DNA of 64,000 nucleotides from assembly GCF_039830145.1 (NCBI RefSeq), contig NZ_CP156082.1, positions 2,560,001 to 2,624,000 of the forward strand. The letters are read 5' to 3'. A program made the position numbers and the translations under genes. Shown piece after piece: positions 42,954 through 51,832 of this stretch. A model generated the notes under the pieces. It did not search any database. It saw only the letters and a list, made by a program, of their open reading frames with translations, and was not told where the DNA came from. Each line of letters opens with the position of its first letter. The first letter of the stretch is position 1. The DNA comes from Croceibacterium sp. TMG7-5b_MA50 (GTDB lineage Bacteria > Pseudomonadota > Alphaproteobacteria > Sphingomonadales > Sphingomonadaceae).

Positions 42954-43427
42954 ATGGCCGATACGATAAGCTTCGCAGCGACCAGCGCACGGCACGGGCT
43001 GCCGCTGATCTTCCCCGGTCAGGTACAGAAGGAGTTCTTCGTCAACGAAGCCCACGCCCTGATCGATGCACTGCTGCATCCCGTGCTCCTGGGCACGGCG
43101 ACCTCCCCGCCGTCAAACATGCAGGACGGCGATTGCTGGATCGTCGGCGCCGGCGCCACGGGTGAATGGGCGGGACGGGCCAACATGCTCGCCTGCCGCC
43201 AGGCGGGAACGTGGCTGTACGCGAAGCCATGCGAAGGGCTGAAGGCGTACGATCGTAAGACGGGGCAGGAACTGCGGTACAGCAACGGCCGGTGGTCCGG
43301 GGCCGTGGCGGTGACCAAGGTTCAGGGCGGGGCCACGGTCGATGCGGAAGCGCGCAGTGCGATCGCCGGATTGATCGCGGCGCTGACGCATGCCGGCATT
43401 CTGCCTGCGGCAGATCAGGCGGCGTAA
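42954..43427 (+). CDS. DUF2793 protein, last gene of the GTA cluster
   Basis: The protein has 157 residues. GLPLIFPGQVQKEFFVNEAHALIDALL is the DUF2793 signature; GDCWIVGAGATGEWAG and WLYAKPCEGLKAYD follow. DUF2793 proteins are found at the end of GTA/prophage tail clusters in sphingomonads and may be tail-fibre or receptor-binding parts. It converges on queC with a 13-nt overlap, so the cluster stops sharply at a housekeeping gene. Confidence 0.82.
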   Translation: MADTISFAATSARHGLPLIFPGQVQKEFFVNEAHALIDALLHPVLLGTATSPPSNMQDGDCWIVGAGATGEWAGRANMLACRQAGTWLYAKPCEGLKAYDRKTGQELRYSNGRWSGAVAVTKVQGGATVDAEARSAIAGLIAALTHAGILPAADQAA

Positions 43428-44098
43428 CGCGTCGTGTCAGTCAGGTGGGCTTCGGCGAACCCCTTCTTGCGAAGACGGCAGCTGTCGCACGTTCCGCAGG
43501 CGAGGCCATCCGGCGTGGGATCGTAGCAGGACCAACTGATGCCCGGATCAAGGCCGAGCGCGGCAGCCTCTTGCGCAATGCGGGCCTTGTTCCAGTGCTG
43601 CAATGGGGTATGGATGGTCACGCCATCGCCTTCCACCCCGGCGCGGGTCGCCAAATTTGCGGTCGCGACGAAGCTGGCGATGAATTCCGGACGGCAATCC
43701 GGATAGCCGGAATAGTCGAGTGCATTTACGCCGATGAAGATGTCGCGTGCGCCGACTGCTTCCGCCCAGCCCATCGCGAGTGAAAGGAAGATCATGTTGC
43801 GCGCAGGGACGTAGGTCACCGGGATGTCGTCGGTCAGTCCATCCTTCGGCACGGCGATGTCGCTGGTGAGGGCCGAGCCGCCGAACTGCCGCAGGTTGAG
43901 CGGCAAGGTCACGTGGCGGGAGACGCCTAGTACCTTCGCAATGGTGGCGGCCGCCGCCAGCTCGCACCGATGGCGCTGATTGTAGTCGATGGTCAACGCG
44001 TGAACGTCAAACCCGGCCTGCCGGGCGAGCCCGGCGGCCACCATCGAGTCGAGGCCGCCCGAAAGCAGCACGACCGCCTTGCGCGTCCTGGTCATCAT
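43415..44098 (-). CDS. queC: 7-cyano-7-deazaguanine synthase
   Basis: The protein has 227 residues. VVLLSGGLDSMVAAGLA is the ATP-binding PP-loop, YVPARNMIFLSLAMGWAE is QueC-specific, and the zinc cysteines lie in SCYDP and GTCDSCRLRKKGF. It converts 7-carboxy-7-deazaguanine to preQ0 for tRNA queuosine. It is the last gene of a leftward argD-argF-hslO-queC operon and starts 1 nt after the hslO stop. Confidence 0.95.
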   Translation of the reverse strand: MMTRTRKAVVLLSGGLDSMVAAGLARQAGFDVHALTIDYNQRHRCELAAAATIAKVLGVSRHVTLPLNLRQFGGSALTSDIAVPKDGLTDDIPVTYVPARNMIFLSLAMGWAEAVGARDIFIGVNALDYSGYPDCRPEFIASFVATANLATRAGVEGDGVTIHTPLQHWNKARIAQEAAALGLDPGISWSCYDPTPDGLACGTCDSCRLRKKGFAEAHLTDTTRYAA

Positions 44099-44099
44099 G

Positions 44100-45008
44100 T
44101 CAGTCCTGAATAGCGAACTGGCGGGAGCAGAACTGGCAATCGACCAGGATCACGCCATCCTCGTTCTGCATCTCGCGCCGGTCTTCCTTGGGAAAGCGCG
44201 AAAGCACGTCGTCGAAGTGCTCCAGGGAGCAGCGGCAGCCTTTCTGCAGCATCTCCGTTTCGTGCACGACGATTGTATCCTCGTCAGGAAAGAGGCGGCG
44301 CAGGGCGGGGCGGAATGCGACCTCCTCCAGCAAGACGCTCGGCGCATCGGCAGCCTTCGACAACTGGCTGACACAGGTCCAGCCGAATTCATCGTCCAGG
44401 TTGTCGAGCCGGGTGCGACCTTCCTCCCCATCGGGCAGATATTGCAGCAGCGTGCCCGAGGCTGTCGCGCCGTCCGGCCTGATATCGACCGCGGTTTCGA
44501 GCATGGTCGGGATCTGTTCGCTTTGTACGAAGTACTGGCGCACCACCTGGGTCAGCGAAGTGCCGCGAAGTTCCACGATGCCCTGATACCGCTCCTTGCT
44601 GGCGGCCATGTCGAAGGTGACGACCAGCCGTCCATCGCCAAACAGGCGGCCGAAATCAGGCAGGCGGTCGTGCTGCAGGACAGCGTCGTCGCGAAACTGG
44701 ACATAGCCGCGCACACGCGATTCGCGAAAGTCGCAGACCAGCAGTTCGACGATGCCGGAGGCGGACTGTACCTGCATGGTCAGCTGCCCACTGCTCTTGC
44801 TGATGAGGGTTCCCATCAGCGTCGTCAGGATCAGCGCCTCTGCAAGCAAGCGACGGATGGCGGGCGGGTAGGCATGGGCCTGTAGGATGTCATCCAGTAC
44901 CGGGCCAATCCGTGCGATGCGGCCGCGCACACTCTTTTCGGGCAGGCTGAAGGACAGCACCTGATCGACGTCGGGGGTGTAAGTGAACTCGATATCCATC
45001 GAGGGCAT
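44100..45008 (-). CDS. hslO: Hsp33 redox-regulated chaperone
   Basis: The protein has 302 residues. The C-terminal zinc site is CRC...CQFC (KGCRCSLEHFDD, VDCQFCSRQF). The GTLISKSSGQLTMQVQSASG core and IGPVLDDILQAHAYPPAIRRLL are Hsp33 signatures. On oxidative stress zinc is released and the chaperone binds unfolding proteins. ATG 45008 or ATG 44999 may be the start. The downstream gene glutamyl-queuosine synthetase elsewhere in the window shows that queuosine metabolism is active here too. Confidence 0.94.
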   Translation of the reverse strand: MPSMDIEFTYTPDVDQVLSFSLPEKSVRGRIARIGPVLDDILQAHAYPPAIRRLLAEALILTTLMGTLISKSSGQLTMQVQSASGIVELLVCDFRESRVRGYVQFRDDAVLQHDRLPDFGRLFGDGRLVVTFDMAASKERYQGIVELRGTSLTQVVRQYFVQSEQIPTMLETAVDIRPDGATASGTLLQYLPDGEEGRTRLDNLDDEFGWTCVSQLSKAADAPSVLLEEVAFRPALRRLFPDEDTIVVHETEMLQKGCRCSLEHFDDVLSRFPKEDRREMQNEDGVILVDCQFCSRQFAIQD

Positions 45009-45059
45009 ATGGGCACTGCGCCGTGGCAGAGAAGAGGGTTGCCACGGCGCGAAGCCTTG

Positions 45060-45992
45060 TCAGTTCAGCAAGCCGAAGCACCAGAGCAGAACCGACTTCT
45101 GCGCATGGATGCGGTTCTCTGCCTCGTCGAAGACGCGAGACTGCGGGCCTTCGAACACGCTTTCGCTGACCTCCTCCCCCACATGCGCGGGCAGGCAGTG
45201 CAGGAATACAGCGTCTGGCCTCGCCAGAGCGAGCAGTTGATCGTTCACCTGATAGGGTGCGAGCGCCGCCAGCTTTTCCTGCTGATGCTCTTGCCCCATT
45301 GAAATCCAGGTGTCGGTGACAAGGACGTCCGCATCGCGCGCGGCAAGCGATGGGTCGGCAGTCAGCGTGATCTGCGCGCCACCCGCCCGTGCGGCGGCGA
45401 TCGTGCGCTCGTCGGGACAGTAACCATCAGGCGCTGCAATGCGCAGGTCAAAGCGCAGCAGCCCTGCGGCCTCGATCAGTGAATGGAGCACATTGTTGCA
45501 GTCGCCGAACCAGGCCACCTGCTGGCCGGTGAGAGGACGCTCGTTTTCATGCAGGGTGAGCAGGTCGGCGACGATCTGACACGGATGCGACAGATCGGTC
45601 AGGCCATTTATGACCGGCACCGTGGCGTGCCGTGCCATCTCCAGCAGCTTGGCATGATCATCCGTCCGGATCATGATGGCATCAACCATGCGGCTGAGCA
45701 CGCGCGCAGTATCGGCGATCGATTCCCCGCGGCCGAGTTGCATCCCCGCACTGTCGAGCACCAGAGCGCTGCCGCCGAGCTGGCGCATGGCGATGTCGAA
45801 GCTGACCCGTGTGCGAGTTGAGCTTTTTTCGAAGATCATGGCCAGTACATGCCCGGCGAGCGGCTGGTCGGCATCTGGCCGAGCCTTCGGCAGTCCTGCG
45901 CGGGCAGCCTTGCGGTTCGCGGCGCCCTCGATCATCCGCTGCAGCGTGGCGGGCTGGAGATCCTTGAGATCCAGAAAATGACGAACCGACAT
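45060..45992 (-). CDS. argF: ornithine carbamoyltransferase
   Basis: The protein has 310 residues. The carbamoyl-phosphate site [27 protein letters not shown] and the ornithine-binding [11 protein letters not shown] are complete. It makes citrulline in arginine synthesis. It overlaps the argD stop by one base and has hslO 51 nt downstream. Confidence 0.96.
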   Translation of the reverse strand: MSVRHFLDLKDLQPATLQRMIEGAANRKAARAGLPKARPDADQPLAGHVLAMIFEKSSTRTRVSFDIAMRQLGGSALVLDSAGMQLGRGESIADTARVLSRMVDAIMIRTDDHAKLLEMARHATVPVINGLTDLSHPCQIVADLLTLHENERPLTGQQVAWFGDCNNVLHSLIEAAGLLRFDLRIAAPDGYCPDERTIAAARAGGAQITLTADPSLAARDADVLVTDTWISMGQEHQQEKLAALAPYQVNDQLLALARPDAVFLHCLPAHVGEEVSESVFEGPQSRVFDEAENRIHAQKSVLLWCFGLLN

Positions 45993-47182
45993 CAGGCCGC
46001 CTGCGGCAGATCGTAGCTGGCCGCGCCGGCGGACAGCAGAGTGAAGAATTCCTTGATCTCCGCCTCGCCAATAATCAGCGGCGGCAGCAGGCGCAGCGTG
46101 TTGTCACCCGCCGCAACTGTGAGGAGTCGGTGATTGTCACGCAGGTGCTGCATGAAGCCGCGCGGTTCGACCTTGAGCTTCAGGCCAAGCATGAGACCAA
46201 CACCACGCACTTCCTCAAAGAGGTCCGGATAGTTGCCGATGAATTGAATGAGGCGGCTCTTCAGTCGCTCCCCCGTTGTGCGCACCTGATTAAGGAAAGC
46301 CGGGTCGCCCACGACGTCCAGTACGGCGTTGCCGGCTGCCATGGCCAGAGGATTGCCGCCATAGGTGGAACCATGGGTTCCGAAAGTCATGCCGCGAGCA
46401 GCCTTCTCGGTCGCGAGGCAGGCACCCAGCGGGAACCCGCCGCCGATCCCCTTCGCCGTGGCTAGGATGTCCGGCCGCAGATTGTATTGTTCGTGCAGAT
46501 ACATGGTGCCGGTGCGGGCGACGCCCGTCTGCACTTCATCCAGGACGAGCATCAGGTCATGTTCGTCTGCCAGGTTGCGCAAGCCCTGCAGGAAAGCTGG
46601 CGTCGCTTGCCGGATGCCGCCTTCGCCCTGCATTGGTTCTACCAAGAAGCCCGCGGTTTGTGGGCCTATCGCTGCTTTGACGCCTTCAAGGTCGCCGAAT
46701 TCGACATAGCGGAAGCCGGGCAGCAGCGGGCTGAAACCGCTGTGCATCTTGGCTTGGTTGGAGGCGCTGATCGTCGCCATCGTACGACCGTGAAAGGCGT
46801 TGTCGAAGGTGATCAATTCATACCGGTCGGCATCGCCGCCATGCTGGTGATAGGCGCGCGCCGTCTTGATCGCGCACTCCACAGCTTCCGCACCCGAATT
46901 GGTGAAGAACACCGTGTCGGCGAAGGTCAGGTCGACAAGCCGCCGCGCGAGCGACTCGCCCTGTGGGCTGCCGTAGAGGTTTGACACGTGCATCAGCGTG
47001 GCAGCCTGTTGCTGGATCGCGCTAATAAGGCCCGGATGCGAATGCCCAAGCAGGTTAACGGCTATGCCGGCGGCGAAATCCAGGTAGCGGGTGCCGTCTT
47101 CCCCGATCAAGTGGCAATGATCGCCACGCACCGGACGCACGGCGCATCTGGGATACACGGGCATCAGCGGCGTAATGGTCAT
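45992..47182 (-). CDS. argD: acetylornithine aminotransferase
   Basis: The protein has 396 residues, PLP fold type [33 protein letters not shown] and the PLP lysine in [15 protein letters not shown] are clear. It transaminates N-acetylglutamate semialdehyde to N-acetylornithine, and in many alphaproteobacteria also serves lysine synthesis. It is the first gene of the operon. A cold-shock gene terminator lies about 40 bases upstream. Confidence 0.95.
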   Translation of the reverse strand: MTITPLMPVYPRCAVRPVRGDHCHLIGEDGTRYLDFAAGIAVNLLGHSHPGLISAIQQQAATLMHVSNLYGSPQGESLARRLVDLTFADTVFFTNSGAEAVECAIKTARAYHQHGGDADRYELITFDNAFHGRTMATISASNQAKMHSGFSPLLPGFRYVEFGDLEGVKAAIGPQTAGFLVEPMQGEGGIRQATPAFLQGLRNLADEHDLMLVLDEVQTGVARTGTMYLHEQYNLRPDILATAKGIGGGFPLGACLATEKAARGMTFGTHGSTYGGNPLAMAAGNAVLDVVGDPAFLNQVRTTGERLKSRLIQFIGNYPDLFEEVRGVGLMLGLKLKVEPRGFMQHLRDNHRLLTVAAGDNTLRLLPPLIIGEAEIKEFFTLLSAGAASYDLPQAA

Positions 47183-47220
47183 GGCAGTGATCCTGATCGC
47201 AGGTCTTCAGAAAGGATAAT

Positions 47221-47250
47221 GGCGGCCCTTCCGAAATGGGAAGGGCCGCC
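47221..47250 (-). terminator. perfect 12-bp terminator hairpin after the cold-shock gene
   Basis: GGCGGCCCTTCC pairs perfectly with GGAAGGGCCGCC across a 6-base loop; read leftward it is followed by ATTATCCTTTCT. It lies between the cold-shock gene stop and the argD start, separating the two transcripts. Confidence 0.7.
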
Positions 47251-47319
47251 GATCAAGGTCGCGGTGCTGGTCGTAGCCGGTATGTCCGGCCGCGGCGGTT
47301 CAGCCAACCGCCGGCATGG

Positions 47320-48123
47320 TTACCCCTGAGCGGGCACCAAATTCACCGCGGAGAACTTGCCGCGTCGATCGATCTCCAGATCGAATTCGAACCGGTCGCC
47401 CTCGTTGATGCCGGGCAGACCCGAGCGTTCCACGGCGCTGATGTGGACAAAGGCATCTTCCTTGCCATCGTCGCGCGTGATGAAGCCGAAGCCCTTCATG
47501 GCGTTGAAGAACTTGACCGTGCCGCTGGCGCGTTCCCCGGTCAGCTGACGCTGCGGGTTGCTGTCCTGCTGTCGCGGCGCGGCATCAGTCACCGGGATCA
47601 CGTCACCACTGATCTGCAAATCCGCCGCGGAGATCTTGCCACCACGATCGACGAGATTGAAGGCGACCTCCTGCCCTTCGGCAAGGCCGGTGAGCCCGGC
47701 GCGTTCGACTTGGCTGATGTGCACGAACACGTCCGCGCCGCCCTCATCGCGCTGAATGAAGCCGAAGCCCTTCTGCGCATTGAAGAACTTCACCTTGCCC
47801 TGACCGGCGCCGACGACCTGGGCAGGCATGCCACCAGCGCCGCCGCCGCCACGTGGGCCGCCACCGAAGCCGCCGCCACCGCGCGGGCCGCCGCCGAAGC
47901 CGCCGCCACGCGGTCCACCGCCGCCACGATCACCGCCGCCGAATCGGTCACCGCCACCACCGAAGCGATCGCCGCCACCACCGAAGCGGTCACCGCCGCC
48001 ACCCCAACTGTCGCCACCACCGAAGCGATCGCCGCCGCCGCTCATGAACGGGTCGAAACCTTCTTCGCCGAAGCTATCCCGCTTGTCGCGTCCCCGGCCG
48101 CGACGGCCTTTTTCGTAACCCAT
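47320..48123 (-). CDS. glycine-rich protein with two cold-shock domains
   Basis: The protein has 267 residues. A basic start (GYEKGRRGRGRDKR), then a Gly-rich stretch with four DRF and several PRGGG units (about 30-98), then two cold-shock domains at about 108-173 and 200-264. Each has the RNA-binding pairs KGFGFI and FVHI. Double-CSD proteins with RGG-like tails bind single-stranded RNA; RNA chaperone activity is likely by family. The 5' leader is structured (hairpin at 48188-48205) and a strong terminator follows the gene. Confidence 0.9.
   Translation of the reverse strand: MGYEKGRRGRGRDKRDSFGEEGFDPFMSGGGDRFGGGDSWGGGGDRFGGGGDRFGGGGDRFGGGDRGGGGPRGGGFGGGPRGGGGFGGGPRGGGGAGGMPAQVVGAGQGKVKFFNAQKGFGFIQRDEGGADVFVHISQVERAGLTGLAEGQEVAFNLVDRGGKISAADLQISGDVIPVTDAAPRQQDSNPQRQLTGERASGTVKFFNAMKGFGFITRDDGKEDAFVHISAVERSGLPGINEGDRFEFDLEIDRRGKFSAVNLVPAQG
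47830..48039 (-). repeat. Gly-rich repeats (DRFGGGG / PRGGG) in the cold-shock protein
   Basis: Coding repeats of GGGDRF and GGGPRGGG units. They create long false open frames of His/Arg or Pro on the other strand, which should not be annotated. Confidence 0.8.
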
Positions 48124-48187
48124 TACCCGAACGTACCCTTGCTCTCGTCCGCAACTGCCCCGCAGACGGGATTGTCACCCGCGGGCA

Positions 48188-48205
48188 GCGGACGCGCATG
48201 TCCGC
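48188..48205 (-). promoter_or_regulatory. hairpin in the 5' leader of the cold-shock gene
   Basis: GCGGAC and GTCCGC form a 6-bp stem around a 6-base loop in the leader, between the candidate promoter and the start codon. Cold-shock mRNAs often carry structured leaders that respond to temperature. Confidence 0.35.
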
Positions 48206-48225
48206 CACTCCACATCAATGGCTAT

Positions 48226-48254
48226 AGCTTACAAATTCCGCCAGTGCGAAACAA
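48226..48254 (-). promoter_or_regulatory. candidate promoter of the cold-shock gene
   Basis: Read leftward, TTGTTT, a 17-base spacer and TAAGCT lie in an AT-rich patch, implying a leader of roughly 100 bases before ATG 48123. The rest of this 228-base gap shows no gene. Confidence 0.35.
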
Positions 48255-48351
48255 TAAAATCGCTACTCGTCCGAATGGGTCGAAATGCATGGCAACTTGC
48301 CTGTCCCATAAGCCGGCCGCTACACGCGGACGAGGCGACCGAGGAGGACCT

Positions 48352-48795
48352 GTGAGCGCGTTTGTTGAACTGGAACCGGGCTTTTGCGTCAGCCCGCAGA
48401 TCGATGCGGACGATGTGAAGCGGGCGGCGGAAAGCGGGTTCGCGCTGATCGTGAACAACCGCCCCGATGGCGAGGAGGACGCGCAGCCGACCGGCGCGGA
48501 CTTGGCAGAGCAGGCGCGGTGCCTGGGTCTGATATGGGTCGATATTCCCGTGACCCATGCCGGCTTCTCCGCCTCTCAGCTGGAGCGTCTGGCCGAGGCG
48601 CTGGACGACGCTGCCGGACCGGTGCTCGCCTATTGCCGTTCCGGCACCCGCTCCACCATGTTGTGGGCGCTGACGAAAGCGCGCGCGGGGCGTCACCCGG
48701 CCGAATTGCAGGAGCGGGCGGCCGAGGCGGGTTACGATCTCACCGCCCTACGGCCGCTGCTGGATCAGCAGGCGGCCAGGGCGCCGGGCCGCTAG
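48352..48795 (+). CDS. TIGR01244/DUF442 sulfur-transferase or phosphatase-like protein
   Basis: The protein has 147 residues. GTG 48352 is preceded by GAGGAGG, which decides the start. FALIVNNRPDGEEDAQP and VLAYCRSGTRSTMLWAL (Cys-x5-Arg loop) are the DUF442 (beta-lactamase hydrolase-like N-terminal) signatures. Relatives act as sulfur transferases in sulfide handling or as phosphatases; here there is no attached metallo-hydrolase domain. It converges on the serine palmitoyltransferase gene with 4-nt overlap. Confidence 0.8.
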   Translation: MSAFVELEPGFCVSPQIDADDVKRAAESGFALIVNNRPDGEEDAQPTGADLAEQARCLGLIWVDIPVTHAGFSASQLERLAEALDDAAGPVLAYCRSGTRSTMLWALTKARAGRHPAELQERAAEAGYDLTALRPLLDQQAARAPGR

Positions 48796-50042
48796 ACGAT
48801 CCCGACCGCGCGGCCCGCGCGTTCGAACATGCCGAGGATTGTCTCGACCTCTTCCTCGCTATGTTCGGCACACAGCGAGCAGCGCAGCAGCGTCATGCCG
48901 GCCGGAGTCGCTGGCGGACGCGCAAGGTTCACGTACAGCCCCTCCCGCAGCAGCGCCTCCCACATGGCGGCGCCCTTTTCCAGATCAGGCATGATCACGG
49001 CGACGATCGCGCTCTGCGCTTCCTTCGTCCCGAGCGTGAAACCGTGTGCACGGAGGCCGGCATGCAGCCGCCGCGAATTACGCCACAACCGCTCACGCTT
49101 GTCCGCGCCGCCCATAAGCTTGCGGATGCTGGTCGCCGCGGTCGCCACAACCGACGGCGGCAGGCTGGCGGTGAAGACGTAGGGGCGGCACACCAAACGT
49201 AGGATCTCGAACTTGGGATGGTTGCTGACACAAAAACCGCCAACCGTGCCGACGCTCTTGGAAAAGGTGCCGATCACGAAATCTACATCGTCCAGCACGC
49301 CCTGGTCCTCGGCCACACCGCGACCATTCGGGCCGATGAAGCCCATCGAATGCGCCTCGTCCACCAGCACCATCGCGTCGTATTTCTTGGCGACCGCAAT
49401 CATCTCCTTGAGCGGAGCAATGTCGCCTAGCATGGAATAAACGCCTTCCAGCACGACCAGCTTGCCTGCGCCTTCGGGAATGCGGCGCAGGCGCTTCTCC
49501 ATCGCGTCCAGGTCATTGTGCTTGAATGGCACGACCTCCGCATTGCCGAGCGCACATCCATCCCAGATGCTGGCATGACTATCGATGTCGAGGACGATGT
49601 AGTCGCCCTTGCCCGCCATCGTGCTGATGATGCCGAGATTGGCCTGGTACCCGGTGGAGAACACCATGGCGCCGTCCATGCCGTAGAACTCGCGCAGGGC
49701 CTGCTCGACCTCCCGATGGCCCTGGTAGGTGCCGTTCAGCACGCGGCTGCCGGTGGTGCCGCTGCCGAACTGGTCCAGCGCATCCTTGCCCGCCGCGACG
49801 ACGTCCCGGTCGAAGGTCATGCCCATGTAATTGTAGGTGCCGAGCAGGATTGTGTCGCGCCCGTTGCAGATGGCGCGTGTCGGGCTGAGCACCCGTTCCA
49901 TCACCAGATTGAACGGATCGGTGACCCCGCTGTCCAGCAGCGCGGTCCGCATGCCAATCACGTCATCAAACTTGCTGAACAGATCGCGGCCTTCGCCGAC
50001 GATCACCTCTGGCCGATCCGCCTCGTTCACGCCCTCGCTCAT
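48792..50042 (-). CDS. spt: serine palmitoyltransferase
   Basis: The protein has 416 residues of the alpha-oxoamine synthase family, soluble and without a membrane anchor as in Sphingomonas Spt. GTYNYMGM, GSGTTGSRVLNGTY, DSHASIWDG, DEAHSMGFIG and the PLP lysine in GTFSKSVGTVGG are all present. It condenses L-serine with a palmitoyl thioester to 3-ketosphinganine, the first step of sphingolipid synthesis. Its start overlaps the ACP gene stop, suggesting acyl-ACP as the donor. Confidence 0.93.
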   Translation of the reverse strand: MSEGVNEADRPEVIVGEGRDLFSKFDDVIGMRTALLDSGVTDPFNLVMERVLSPTRAICNGRDTILLGTYNYMGMTFDRDVVAAGKDALDQFGSGTTGSRVLNGTYQGHREVEQALREFYGMDGAMVFSTGYQANLGIISTMAGKGDYIVLDIDSHASIWDGCALGNAEVVPFKHNDLDAMEKRLRRIPEGAGKLVVLEGVYSMLGDIAPLKEMIAVAKKYDAMVLVDEAHSMGFIGPNGRGVAEDQGVLDDVDFVIGTFSKSVGTVGGFCVSNHPKFEILRLVCRPYVFTASLPPSVVATAATSIRKLMGGADKRERLWRNSRRLHAGLRAHGFTLGTKEAQSAIVAVIMPDLEKGAAMWEALLREGLYVNLARPPATPAGMTLLRCSLCAEHSEEEVETILGMFERAGRAVGIV

Positions 50043-50290
50043 CAGGCGGCATCCCCGGTGAGCTTGCAGACGGCATCGACGAGCTGCCCGTAGTTCTCGA
50101 TCTCGGCCTGTTGGTTCATGCTGATGATGATGTCGAACTCGTCCTCGATCGCAGCGACGAAATCCATCACGGTCAGGCTGTCGAATTCCAGGTCGCCGGC
50201 AAAGGTCGTCGCGTCGGTAATCGTGACATCCTTCTTGTTGAACGGTTCGATCAGCGTCCTGATACGGCTGTCGATGGCGGCGCGGTCCAT
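50042..50290 (-). CDS. acyl carrier protein of the sphingolipid pathway
   Basis: The protein has 82 residues. GDLEFDSLTVMDFVAAIED carries the phosphopantetheine Ser38 in DSL. It is strongly acidic and its stop overlaps the serine palmitoyltransferase start by one base. A dedicated ACP beside spt is a known arrangement in sphingolipid-making alphaproteobacteria; it would deliver the acyl chain to the synthase (inference from pairing). ATG 50290 is chosen over a longer frame because the domain begins there. Confidence 0.88.
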   Translation of the reverse strand: MDRAAIDSRIRTLIEPFNKKDVTITDATTFAGDLEFDSLTVMDFVAAIEDEFDIIISMNQQAEIENYGQLVDAVCKLTGDAA

Positions 50291-50431
50291 GGCATAAACT
50301 TTCGTTGGCAACAGGTTCGCGGGCAAAGCGGCGGGCACGACGCATGTCAAGCGAAGCGTATTCCGGCCGCCTCGACAAGCGGGATGCGATGCCCCATCTG
50401 GCGCGGAGCTGAACAACGGGATCGCCTTTGC

Positions 50432-50707
50432 GTGCTGCGCACCCCATCATCCGAACCACGCGACGCGGCCGAACTGGCGCTGGAGGCGCTCGGCTGGCTG
50501 CTGGCGGACAGCCTGCGGGCGCAGCGCTTCCTCGACCTAACCGGCCTTACGCCGGATTCGCTGCGCGGGTCTCTGCATCACTGCGCCACGCAGGCGGCCG
50601 TGCTGGATTTCCTGGCAGCGCATGAGCCTGATCTAGAAGCGGCCGCCGATTCGCTGGGCATCGCGCCTCAGGAACTTGCTGCCGCACGCGCACGGCTTGC
50701 CTGCTGA
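50432..50707 (+). CDS. DUF3572 protein
   Basis: About 91 residues from GTG 50432. AAELALEALGWLLADSLRAQRFLDLTGL and VLDFLAAHEPDLEAAADSLGI are the DUF3572 pattern of a small helical protein of unknown function. The ribosome site is weak, so the exact start is uncertain. It abuts the HAD gene (1-nt overlap), so the two are probably co-expressed. Confidence 0.68.
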   Translation: MLRTPSSEPRDAAELALEALGWLLADSLRAQRFLDLTGLTPDSLRGSLHHCATQAAVLDFLAAHEPDLEAAADSLGIAPQELAAARARLAC

Positions 50708-51333
50708 TGGCCCGCCCGCTCGTCATCTCCGACTGCGACGAGGTCCTGCTGCATATGGTGCGGCATTTCCGCGACTGGCTGGACGTGGAGCATGGCGTTA
50801 GCTTCAGCATGGAAGGAGCGCCGTTCGCCGAATCGATGCGGCGGGGCGAGGCGTTGCTGGAAGCGGAGGAGATGTGGCGGCTGCTGCACGGCTTCTTCGA
50901 TACGGAAATGCCGCGACAGACCGCGATCGACGGCGCCGTTGAGGCGATGGTCGAACTGCAACGCCATGCCGATGTGGTGATCCTGACCAACCTGCAGGAC
51001 CGTTACGGCGATGCGCGGCTGAAGCAGTTGCGTGCGTTCGGTCTGGACGTGCCGGTATACACCAACCAGGGGCCGAAGGGCGTGCGCATCCGGCAGATCG
51101 CAGAGGCGCACGGCGCGGCCCGCGCCATCTTCATCGACGATCTGGCGCAGCACCATGCCTCCGCCGCGGAGCATATGCCGGACATCACCCGGCTGCATTT
51201 CTGCGGCGAGCCGGCCATTGCTCCGCATGTCCCCTGCGCTCTTGTCGCCGGCCATGCGCATGCCCGGATCGACAACTGGGCCGAAGCGGTGCCATGGCTG
51301 ATCGATCAGCTGCACACGAAGGAGCCCCGATGA
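50707..51333 (+). CDS. HAD-superfamily hydrolase
   Basis: The protein has 208 residues. Motif I is ISDCDEVLLHM (DxD), motif II VVILTNLQDRYG and motif IV FIDDLAQHH. The cap is small and helical. The substrate is unknown. It lies between DUF3572 and RidA genes with tight overlaps at both ends, suggesting a three-gene operon. Confidence 0.82.
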   Translation: MARPLVISDCDEVLLHMVRHFRDWLDVEHGVSFSMEGAPFAESMRRGEALLEAEEMWRLLHGFFDTEMPRQTAIDGAVEAMVELQRHADVVILTNLQDRYGDARLKQLRAFGLDVPVYTNQGPKGVRIRQIAEAHGAARAIFIDDLAQHHASAAEHMPDITRLHFCGEPAIAPHVPCALVAGHAHARIDNWAEAVPWLIDQLHTKEPR

Positions 51334-51785
51334 CCATTCATGCCCGCCTCGCCGAACTCGGCCTCACGCTGCCCAAGGCGGCGGCGCCGGTCGCGTCTTA
51401 TGTGCCTGTCGTGGTGGCCGGCAACATCGCCTACCTGTCCGGGCAGTTGCCGTTCATCGACGGGCAGCTGGTGACCGGCCGCCTGGGTGAGAGCGTCGCC
51501 ACCGAACAGGGCGGCGATGCGGCGCGCGCCTGCGGGCTGATGATCCTGGCGCAACTGGATGCGGCCGGCCTGCTCGACCGGGTGGAGCGGGTGGTGAAGC
51601 TGGGCGCCTTCGTGAATTCGACGGCCGATTTCACCGACCAGCCCAAGGTCGCCAATGGCGCCTCCGACCTTATGGTTCAGGTGTTCGGCGATGCCGGCAA
51701 GCATGCCCGCAGCGCGGTTGGCGTGCCCGCCCTGCCGCTGGGGGCGGCGGTGGAAGTCGACGCGGTCATTGCATTGCGCGACTGA
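51330..51785 (+). CDS. RidA-family protein (YjgF/YER057c)
   Basis: The protein has 151 residues. LAELGLTLPKAAAPVASYVP, YLSGQLPFIDG and ARSAVGVPALPLGAAVEVDAV are typical of the longer RidA-like subgroup. Its C-terminal VPALPLGAAVE carries no arginine where true RidA has the catalytic R of ARxxxxVxxLP, so imine deaminase activity is not assured. ATGA overlap with the HAD gene. Confidence 0.82.
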   Translation: MTIHARLAELGLTLPKAAAPVASYVPVVVAGNIAYLSGQLPFIDGQLVTGRLGESVATEQGGDAARACGLMILAQLDAAGLLDRVERVVKLGAFVNSTADFTDQPKVANGASDLMVQVFGDAGKHARSAVGVPALPLGAAVEVDAVIALRD

Positions 51786-51832
51786 GCGCCGCTCTCGCAA
51801 TAATGGCGGGTGATCCCTAAACTTGGGGCTGC

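Noticed and set aside
28909-43427. Active prophage
   Set aside because: Only packaging, head and tail genes are present; integrase, repressor, replication, lysis and attachment sites are missing, and borders are housekeeping genes. GTA-type cluster fits better.
47830-48039. CRISPR-like or satellite repeat
   Set aside because: The repeats are in frame with the cold-shock protein and encode GGGDRF/PRGGG units; no spacer pattern.
47828-48118. Long + strand frames rich in Pro/Arg/His opposite the cold-shock gene
   Set aside because: They are the antisense of Gly-rich coding repeats and show no ribosome site or family pattern.
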